The notes under the pieces were generated by a model. The model worked only from the letters and a program-made list of their open reading frames with translations, was not told the origin of the DNA and made no database searches. Shown one piece after another: positions 56,498 to 64,000 of a stretch of 64,000 nt of DNA (its first letter is position 1; each line of letters starts with the position of its first letter). Where the stretch lies: assembly GCA_004352715.1 (NCBI GenBank), contig SCFE01000021.1, positions 924,692 to 988,691 on the forward strand, given 5' to 3'. The position numbers and the translations under genes are program-made. Origin of the DNA: Hofstenia miamia. Taxonomy: Eukaryota; Xenacoelomorpha; Acoela.

Positions 56498-57225
56498 GGG
56501 ATCGCAAGCCAGGCTGATATTTGAGACCAGGCTTGAAGCCCGAAATATTATCAAACCCGAGCTTAATTTAGTTAAAATACAAAAAAACTACTAATAAAAA
56601 ATAAGCTAAATTTAAGAGAAATTAGCTAGACTTGAAAACTGGTTCATGTAGTTAAGCATTGCGAAATAGTGTAGACCAAGATTCATATTACCCATGCCCC
56701 TGCAAATCATAGCCAGTCATGGCCTTCTATTGGACTAGCAAAATATCTCAGAAATAGATTTCAAATAAAAAATGAACAAGAAATCAAATTGCAAAAATCT
56801 AATCAAAAAACACAAACATTAACCTATCAAATCAAGGTCAAACATTAAACAAAAAACCACTTTAAAATGCACAAACTATTTAAAGCGTCATCCCCTAAAC
56901 GATTTATATTCTTAGTCTTGAAACAACTAGCAATACTAAAAGCTCCTTCTGCTTCTACAATTGTGGGAGGAATGCTGCTAAGTTAGCTGTGTATCATAGA
57001 TAGAATGTCACCGTTTCTTTGAATTGTTTTGAAAAAAATAATTTCCTTCGCTATAAGCTTGTCAAGAGGAAGCTCTGCTTCCTTCACTTTTTTGGTGACG
57101 TGCTTTACAAATTCTCTTAACTCGACGGCGATGCTCATAAAATTTATCTTGGAAGTCAAAGGTCTTTTCTGTTGTTGATGAAATCCTTAACACTTTCCTA
57201 ATAAATTTGCTGCAGCACTTGTAGC
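56498..57225 (-). mobile_element. hAT element 3' end with transposase C-terminus
   Basis: Minus strand. 57090-56860 reads ELPLDKLIAKEIIFFKTIQR, then SSIPPTIVEAEGAFSIASCF and NRLGDDALNSL, matching the hAT C-terminal 'IPxTSVEAERxFSxxG...RLxDxxxNxL' block. The sequence TAGGGATCGCAAGCCAGGCT at 56496 resembles hAT ends. It is cut on the other side where the piggyBac copy begins. Confidence 0.65.
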
Positions 57226-57492
57226 ACATTATTTAAGGTATATTTGCCATTATTTGAATTTTAGAAATAACGATGCAAAATATACCTCGACATGCCAAGG
57301 TTGCTGCAATGCGTACAATTCTCGATGGTGACGATGCAATTGATGAAGACCTACCAATAGATGAAATACTTTCCGATGCTGATGCAGAATGTGGCGATGC
57401 GTTTAGTGATGATTCAGATGAAAGTGATAATTTAGATGAAAACAATGTAGATGATGATATTATGGCAATAGATGCACTAAAAGATCTTGAAT
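57226..57492 (+). mobile_element. piggyBac copy 1, 5' part, into gap
   Basis: Matches copy 2 from about GATTATTTGAATTTTAG just before the ATG, and diverges at once upstream, so the ITR and 5' flank seen in copy 2 are absent here. Reading frame 57273-57492: MQNIPRHAKVAAMRTILDGD, then an acidic region (LPIDEILSDADAECGDAFSD). Codon 6 is CGA (Arg), where copy 2 has TGA. Runs into a 440-N gap. Confidence 0.8.
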
Positions 57493-57932
57493 NNNNNNNN
57501 NNNNNNNNNNNNNNNNNNNNNNNNNNNNNNNNNNNNNNNNNNNNNNNNNNNNNNNNNNNNNNNNNNNNNNNNNNNNNNNNNNNNNNNNNNNNNNNNNNNN
57601 NNNNNNNNNNNNNNNNNNNNNNNNNNNNNNNNNNNNNNNNNNNNNNNNNNNNNNNNNNNNNNNNNNNNNNNNNNNNNNNNNNNNNNNNNNNNNNNNNNNN
57701 NNNNNNNNNNNNNNNNNNNNNNNNNNNNNNNNNNNNNNNNNNNNNNNNNNNNNNNNNNNNNNNNNNNNNNNNNNNNNNNNNNNNNNNNNNNNNNNNNNNN
57801 NNNNNNNNNNNNNNNNNNNNNNNNNNNNNNNNNNNNNNNNNNNNNNNNNNNNNNNNNNNNNNNNNNNNNNNNNNNNNNNNNNNNNNNNNNNNNNNNNNNN
57901 NNNNNNNNNNNNNNNNNNNNNNNNNNNNNNNN
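57493..57932. other. Assembly gap, 440 N
   Basis: Run of N within piggyBac copy 1. Confidence 1.
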
Positions 57933-58097
57933 AAACGAATTAAACACGGTTCATGTAAGCAATTGAAATATGGAAAATTGATAGCATTGACAAAAACGAA
58001 ATGTGTGATAGCGAGGAATATTTTTACAAAATGTGAAATATGTTTTTTGAAGTCTCTCAAAAACGATATAGGCAATGTATGTATAACCTTTTCGAAA
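57933..58097. other. 165-bp island between gaps
   Basis: Open on the + strand throughout (KRIKHGSCKQLKYGKLIALT...), but it does not match the piggyBac frame around it. Too short to interpret; placement between two gaps is uncertain. Confidence 0.4.
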
Positions 58098-59097
58098 NNN
58101 NNNNNNNNNNNNNNNNNNNNNNNNNNNNNNNNNNNNNNNNNNNNNNNNNNNNNNNNNNNNNNNNNNNNNNNNNNNNNNNNNNNNNNNNNNNNNNNNNNNN
58201 NNNNNNNNNNNNNNNNNNNNNNNNNNNNNNNNNNNNNNNNNNNNNNNNNNNNNNNNNNNNNNNNNNNNNNNNNNNNNNNNNNNNNNNNNNNNNNNNNNNN
58301 NNNNNNNNNNNNNNNNNNNNNNNNNNNNNNNNNNNNNNNNNNNNNNNNNNNNNNNNNNNNNNNNNNNNNNNNNNNNNNNNNNNNNNNNNNNNNNNNNNNN
58401 NNNNNNNNNNNNNNNNNNNNNNNNNNNNNNNNNNNNNNNNNNNNNNNNNNNNNNNNNNNNNNNNNNNNNNNNNNNNNNNNNNNNNNNNNNNNNNNNNNNN
58501 NNNNNNNNNNNNNNNNNNNNNNNNNNNNNNNNNNNNNNNNNNNNNNNNNNNNNNNNNNNNNNNNNNNNNNNNNNNNNNNNNNNNNNNNNNNNNNNNNNNN
58601 NNNNNNNNNNNNNNNNNNNNNNNNNNNNNNNNNNNNNNNNNNNNNNNNNNNNNNNNNNNNNNNNNNNNNNNNNNNNNNNNNNNNNNNNNNNNNNNNNNNN
58701 NNNNNNNNNNNNNNNNNNNNNNNNNNNNNNNNNNNNNNNNNNNNNNNNNNNNNNNNNNNNNNNNNNNNNNNNNNNNNNNNNNNNNNNNNNNNNNNNNNNN
58801 NNNNNNNNNNNNNNNNNNNNNNNNNNNNNNNNNNNNNNNNNNNNNNNNNNNNNNNNNNNNNNNNNNNNNNNNNNNNNNNNNNNNNNNNNNNNNNNNNNNN
58901 NNNNNNNNNNNNNNNNNNNNNNNNNNNNNNNNNNNNNNNNNNNNNNNNNNNNNNNNNNNNNNNNNNNNNNNNNNNNNNNNNNNNNNNNNNNNNNNNNNNN
59001 NNNNNNNNNNNNNNNNNNNNNNNNNNNNNNNNNNNNNNNNNNNNNNNNNNNNNNNNNNNNNNNNNNNNNNNNNNNNNNNNNNNNNNNNNNNNNNNNN
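58098..59097. other. Assembly gap, 1000 N
   Basis: Exactly 1000 N, so length is unknown. Confidence 1.
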
Positions 59098-59123
59098 AGT
59101 TACCTAACGGTTCGTTTCCGTTT

Positions 59124-59141
59124 GGGGTCTTATACGACCCC
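59124..59141. repeat. piggyBac subterminal palindrome 1
   Basis: GGGGTCTTATACGACCCC, 16 bp inside the left end. Related copies are at 59301-59318 (GGGGTCCTATAAGACCCC) and 62226-62243 (GGGGTCATATAGGACCCC). Confidence 0.8.
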
Positions 59142-59300
59142 AAGCATGTTTACACTACGCTCCTGTCATGAATATCGGATATAGCCACTAATGCTACTAT
59201 GACTTTTCCTAGTTCTAGGGACTAATAACCCATGACAACTTTCATGAACCAAATATCATAGATTGTCCAGGCACACACGATCAATAGCTAGTTTCTGTCT

Positions 59301-59318
59301 GGGGTCCTATAAGACCCC
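59301..59318. repeat. piggyBac subterminal palindrome 2
   Basis: GGGGTCCTATAAGACCCC, second copy on the left side, 177 bp inward from the first. Confidence 0.8.
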
Positions 59319-59336
59319 AGAGTAAAACACATTTCT

Positions 59337-59364
59337 ACACATATATATATATATATATATATAT
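59337..59364. repeat. (AT)n microsatellite
   Basis: Dinucleotide run between the palindromes and the transposase start of piggyBac copy 2. Confidence 0.9.
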
Positions 59365-59656
59365 CTCACACATAATATTGTACTCGTATAATTATTTTAG
59401 TACTTGCACTGGCTGTCAAGTATGTGTGTGGCAGCTCCGTAATGCACTATAGTACATATTGTACGGATTGATTATTTTTATTGGATAATTTTGAGAGGTA
59501 GATATTTATTATTTTTTCCATAGACATTATAAATTGTTGTGCTACCAAGAATATTTCAGAAAGATAGTGTTATTTTGATTCTACTGTCTGCTTGAGTAAG
59601 TAATTTTGTAATTTTTTTGTAAGGTACTTATGATTATTTGAATTTTAGAAATAACG

Positions 59657-61306
59657 ATGCAAAATTTACCTTGACATGCCAAGGTTGCTCCAATGCGTAC
59701 AATTCTCGATGGTGACGATGCAATTGATGAAGACCTACCAATAGATGAAATACTTTCTGATGCTGATGCAGAATGTGGGGATGCGTTTAGTGATGATTCA
59801 GATGAAAGTGATAATTTAGATGAAAACAATGTAGATGATGATATTATGGCAAGAGATGCACTAAAAGATCTTGAATCGGACGAAGATACAGAAGAGTCAG
59901 AGGATGAAGGTGACGCCAATCATGACGGGATCTTACATACTGCCAAGAATGGAATACAGTGGCGAACTGAGCCATTTGTAAACGCAGCAGGCAGGCAACA
60001 TCAAGCAAATATTATTCGTGAAAGACCTGGCCCAAAACCAGGGATTCATCCACAAAGCGAGAAAGAATCTTTTCTAATGTTTACAAATGAGATAATTGAT
60101 GAAATAATACGGTACACAAACCTGGAAGGGAGCCCAAGTCTGCTCTTCATAAACCGAGCACGTGTTGGTGGCAGAAGAAAGGTGTGGAGAGATGTGAAGC
60201 GCGATGAAATGGAGGCTTTTGTAGGACTGCATTTGATTCTTGGCGCGTACAAGGCCCATTACCGCAACATTCACGAACTTTTCTCCAAGCGTGATGGCCA
60301 TCCAATATGCCGAGCAAGCATGAGCAAAGAAAGATTTTGTGGAATAAAACAAATGTTTAGGATGGACGATAAAAGGCGACGAGATAAGGAAGATCCCTTG
60401 GCACCAATGGGACGTGTTCTTGATTTATTGCGGGAGAAATTGCAGGCGTATTTTGTTGCTGGCTCACACATCACTATTGACGAGCAATTGATGGAGTTTC
60501 ATGGACGCGTAAGATTCCGCCAGTATATTGCTTCGAAACCTGGCAAATTTGGAATAAAAATATTCTGGGCTTGTGATGCAGCTACAGGATACGCTATGAG
60601 TATGATTATATATGTTGGAGAAAAGACGCTGACAATTGAAGAGAGAACACACAGCGAGTTGTTTGCAGATGCATTAGTACTCAAGATGACACAACCATGG
60701 CATGAGAGTGGTCGTGGATTTGTCATGGACAACTGGTTTACGTCCATACCATTGGCAGAAAAACTTTTTGAGAAAAAGACAACGCTGCTAGGTACCATAC
60801 GCAACAATCGTAAGGGACTCCCAGAAGCAGCAAAAGTTACGACAGGAAGGGAGCCCAAGTCTGCTCTTCACTATTATCGGCCGAACATGATGTTGACGTC
60901 CTACAAGGACAAGGGCAGTGCAAATGTTCTTCTCCTCTCCACTGAGCACCGTCAAGGGTCAATGGTGGATGGTAAGCCAAATCTTGTGGCAACGTACAAC
61001 GCTACAAAATCTGGTGTTGACAACCTTGATCATATGGTGCGACTCTACAGCAGCAAACGAAAGTGTCGGCGCTGGCCGTATGAAATGGTCTTCAATTTGA
61101 TGGATGTGGCCGCCGTCAACGCGTATCTCCTATTTAACCATCGCAATAACAACAAGCGGTCAAAAGAACGTTATCATTTTCTAATTTCGATGGGATATTC
61201 ACTGGTTGAACCACTTGTACGGCGCCGACAAAATGGTAATCTGCCAAATGCTGTTAAAGAAGCAATGAGCAACGCTGGTTTTCCATGTCTCCCACGTCCA
61301 GCTGTC
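59657..61306 (+). CDS. piggyBac transposase, catalytic part
   Basis: DDE/D-type transposase that cuts and pastes the element at TTAA. From ATG 59657, codon 6 is TGA (59672-59674); a second ATG at 59693 opens 538 codons to the single N. Residues run: acidic N terminus (DEDLPIDEILSDADAECGDA), IHELFSKRDGHPICRASMSK, catalytic Asp1 in HITIDEQLMEF, Asp2 in FWACDAATGYA, Asp3 in FVMDNWFTSIPLAEKL, then SGVDNLDHMVRLYSSKRKCR and WPYEMVFNLMDVAAVNAY. All three Asp are present. With the C-terminal part after the overlaps the protein would be close to 595 residues, the usual size for this family. Whether the TGA is real, allelic or bypassed by starting at 59693 decides if it could be active. Confidence 0.9.
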
Positions 61307-61307
61307 N

Positions 61308-61766
61308 TTTGATGGATGTGGCCGCCGTCAACGCGTATCTCCTATTTAACCATCACAATGACAACAAGCGGTCAAATGAACGTTATCATTTTCTAATTTC
61401 GCTGGGATATTCACTGGTTGAACCACTTGTACGGCGCCGACAAAATGGTAATTTGCCAAATGCTGTTAAAGAAGCAATGAGCAACTCTGGTTTTCCATGT
61501 GTCCCACGTCCTGCTGTCATTGCTGATCGAGGTCCAAAACGCGAAAGATGCTCTATGTGCCCACGACACTTAGATCAAAAGGTAAATGATCGATGCTCCG
61601 GATGCTACCGTTTTGTTTGCAAACAACATGGTGCTTACATGTGTCAGCAATAACGATTTTCAGTGATTTTTACCTTGTATTGCATACTTTCCTTTATTAT
61701 GCTGTATTATATTTCTGTCGTGATTTGATGTTGTTTTATATAAAATTATGTTGTATATTATGTAGC
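61308..61766 (+). CDS. piggyBac transposase C-terminus, second contig
   Basis: 61308-61518 repeats 61096-61306 with a few substitutions (for example HHNDNKRSNERYHF against HRNNNKRSKERYHF). It then adds the Cys/His-rich end ERCSMCPRHLDQKVNDRCSG and YRFVCKQHGAYMCQQ with TAA at 61651-61653. The CxxC...CxxC...CxxH...C spacing fits the zinc-binding C-terminal domain of piggyBac transposases. A 2-bp loss relative to the third contig makes it stop earlier. Confidence 0.85.
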
Positions 61767-61767
61767 N

Positions 61768-62024
61768 AGCTGTCGTTGCTGATCGAGGTCCAAAACGCGG
61801 AAGATGCTCTATGTGCCCACGACACTTAGATCAAAAGGTAAATGATCGATGCTCCGGATGCAACCGTTTTGTTTGCAAACAACATGGTGCTTACGTGTGT
61901 CAGCAATGTAACGATTTTCAGTGATTTTTACCTTGTATTGCATACTTTCCTTTATTATGCTGTATTATATTTCTGTCGTGATTTGATGTTGTTTTATATA
62001 AAATTATGTTGTATATTATGTAGC
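61768..62024 (+). CDS. piggyBac transposase C-terminus, third contig
   Basis: Repeats 61512-61766 with substitutions and 2 extra bases. Here the end reads KQHGAYVCQQCNDFQ and TGA at 61921-61923, adding a last cysteine to the zinc-binding domain. This version is more likely the complete ending. Confidence 0.8.
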
Positions 62025-62193
62025 ATATTTCCCGCATGATTTAATTTTGCACGTTTTGACGCAAAGACGGAGTTGGGTCGTTCCAATTGGACTATGTGAT
62101 GAATACCATGGTTGTAAATGATACCCTAATGTAATATTCAGACCTTAACATATCACACATACCGATTATAATACGAAGATTTTCTTATTTCTT

Positions 62194-62199
62194 AATAAA
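62194..62199 (+). terminator. AATAAA poly(A) signal, piggyBac copy 2
   Basis: 271 bp after the TGA at 61923 and just inside the right palindrome. Confidence 0.5.
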
Positions 62200-62225
62200 A
62201 GAGTGAAAAGATTAAACTTTTTAGT

Positions 62226-62243
62226 GGGGTCATATAGGACCCC
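62226..62243. repeat. piggyBac subterminal palindrome 3 (right end)
   Basis: GGGGTCATATAGGACCCC, 42 bp inside the right ITR end; the inner sequence beside it (AAACGTAAATTAATGGG) differs from the left side. Confidence 0.8.
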
Positions 62244-62289
62244 AAACGTAAATTAATGGGTTTTCGTCTTGCCATAAACGAACCGTTAA

Positions 62290-64000
62290 AAAACATCAAA
62301 ATTTTTATCTTCACATTTTTACTTAGATGGAACATTGTATTTTATTTACAATAATTAATTTGACGTAAGAATGCCCTTTATATTTCGCAGAAATGCCTAC
62401 GTTTACAAATATGCTGTGCTGATTGTTCAAAATTGGATTATGCAAAACACATCATCATTTATTGTAAACTTTGAAAATTAGCAGCTATATAATGCCTCCA
62501 TTTTGCAAGATATAGTAAAGAAATATAAAATTTTCCAGCAAATGACTATTTAGTGAAAGATCATTAATAAATATAAATTCAGCTGCAAGAAATTCATTTG
62601 AAACCATGCAACAGGTTTAGTATTTAAATTTTTCGAGCACCTAAATATATATATATATATATTTTAATTTTTCAATTTAAGAATATTTTGCAACTTTTCC
62701 AATCTTGTCTATTATTTCAATTGCAAGTTGTTTTACTTGATAAGGAATTAACTGGCAAACACAATGAAATGTACTATATTTGGAACCTCGCAACAAATTA
62801 AGATGAATATTTATAAATATATAACTTTAATACATTGCAGTCAAGCATGCATTGGGTACTTATATTTGAACTGTGTGCTTTATTTACACACAATTCTGCA
62901 TAAAGTTGGCCGAATTTTCTTGAAATATTTAAGGAGTATATTGTAGCTAAACAATGTATAATACTTTTGATATCAATAAGATTTGGAATTAATTGCAATT
63001 TATAATAATAAGTAAGATCCAGTTGATTTGATTTAATGCGGAATTTCTATATCAACGGCAACCCTGGTAGATATTTTAATTTACATTCAAACCATAGTGG
63101 CAGATACAAGATTTATCATACTAGGGTAACTATGATAAACTATTTGTGTTGCTTTTGATCTACATGCAACAGTAAAAAATTTTTTCTTAATGATCAATTG
63201 GACATTTTTAGTGAAATTCTAGTCCAAAATCAATGTACATAAAAAGCCTGAACTGGCAGGATTTTGCCTAACCCATTTAAGTGTGATGTTGCTGTTATTG
63301 GAAGATGACACCTGGCAATATATTCTTTGACAGTTTGCCATGCATTGCAATGACAATTTTTCAGTTAGAAATGAATAGGTTATAGTATTGAGTCTGCTAA
63401 CGTATGAAATCAAAATTTCAAAGTTTGCATGATTTTATTGACAATAATACCTACTTGATGGTACTTAAGTAAACAGTGTAAATAATAGCCATGCTGTTTA
63501 TATTTTTCAAATAGGTTCAAAGGAACGACCGAGTACCAAAAGTTATAACATAGCTCGTGTAGATAGGCGCCAAATTAAAAAAAGAAGGGTGCGCACCTAG
63601 GTTATATGTGTGATATCATTTTTAATTTTAAAATTGGAAAATGTTCCTATGCACTTGCTACAAAATGTACAGCACAATAATTTGTGAAAATGTTAAAATT
63701 GAACAAATAATTAATTGATAGCAAATGAATACATTAGTACAAAATTCCAAAAATATAAACAAATATAAAAGTAGACGAGCTTGTACTTGACGTTTCAAAA
63801 TTTAGTGCGTGCGTGCCATTACTTAAAAATGCAAAGTGGCCCAATTATGTGATATGCATTGTATCGAAATCATAATATAGAAAAGCGATTTATTAACAAA
63901 ATATTACAAAATTACAAACGTTTGAAGAGTTCATTTAAGGGAAGAAATGGGTTGCATCTGCCTTCATTGGCCCATTCAAATTTATTTTTGTGGTCAACGT
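62290..64000. other. No gene recognised
   Basis: AT-rich flank after the piggyBac element. A short (TA)n lies at 62646-62661. No ORF with coding character on either strand. Confidence 0.5.

Larger units (their letters stand above)
59108..62285 (+). mobile_element. piggyBac copy 2, near-complete element with both ends
   Basis: Left end CTAA|CGGTTCGTTTCCGTTTGG and right end (reverse complement) TTAA|CGGTTCGTTTATGG share a 10-bp ITR. The right flank has the TTAA target site (62286-62289); the left has CTAA (one change). Each end carries an 18-bp palindrome of the form GGGGTCnTATAnGACCCC or a near variant. About 2.7 kb once the two contig overlaps inside it are discounted. Confidence 0.85.

Noticed and set aside
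57233-59171. Two ORFs of about 630 codons on opposite strands
   Set aside because: They run through two N gaps. Only the 57273-57492 piece is supportable as piggyBac.
60046-60858. Minus-strand ORFs opposite the piggyBac transposase
   Set aside because: Shadows of a well-supported transposase frame.
1-64000. CRISPR arrays, operons, bacterial promoters
   Set aside because: Nothing in the window looks prokaryotic; repeats are transposon-derived and genes have introns.

Overview
The window is invertebrate-type metazoan nuclear DNA. It is AT-rich, has short GT-AG exons scattered among long introns, and carries a dense and varied set of mobile elements. I cannot name the species. No rRNA, tRNA, CRISPR array or operon was recognised. 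The assembly is imperfect. There are five N-runs (6971-7046, 33359-34358, 36097-36396, 57493-57932, 58098-59097). There are also six single-N joins (9366, 12355, 29987, 40631, 61307, 61767), each with the same sequence on both sides, so some apparent duplications are probably unmerged contig overlaps.

Region 1 (about 1.7-26.8 kb, + strand) is a single host gene of the TANGO1/MIA3/cTAGE5 family of ER-exit-site cargo receptors. I could chain 18 exons with unbroken phase. They encode an acidic, His-rich luminal domain, a membrane segment, a long coiled coil ending in the family-like block '[12 protein letters not shown]', and a proline-rich tail. The signal peptide and SH3 domain expected at the N terminus are not visible and probably lie upstream of the window. 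Its introns hold mariner/Tc1 elements, MITEs, LINE 3' ends, an antisense coiled-coil exon-like fragment, and a complete intronless cyclophilin A gene (17132-17626).

Region 2 (about 27-50 kb) is a nest of mobile elements. It has 5'-truncated LINEs with microsatellite tails, two families of Penelope-like elements (RT plus GIY-YIG), and Tc1/mariner and hAT remnants. Two nested insertions can be read at base level. A 3.9-kb fold-back DNA element (30857-34721) with long terminal inverted repeats splits the GIY-YIG domain of one Penelope copy. A LINE with RT, CCHC and a C-terminal PD-(D/E)XK-like nuclease (46467-49610) splits the RT domain of another copy.

Region 3 (about 50-56.5 kb) shows no gene or element I can support. 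Region 4 (56.5-62.3 kb) has a hAT 3' end, a truncated piggyBac copy and a nearly intact piggyBac element (59108-62285). That element keeps all three catalytic aspartates, a C-terminal Cys/His domain, matching ITRs and three 18-bp palindromes. The last 1.7 kb shows nothing recognisable.

The only clear host genes are the TANGO1-like gene and the nested cyclophilin. Everything else recognised is mobile or decayed. The most unusual structures are the fold-back element, whose inverted repeats carry CCAAT and CRE motifs, and the two nested-insertion histories.
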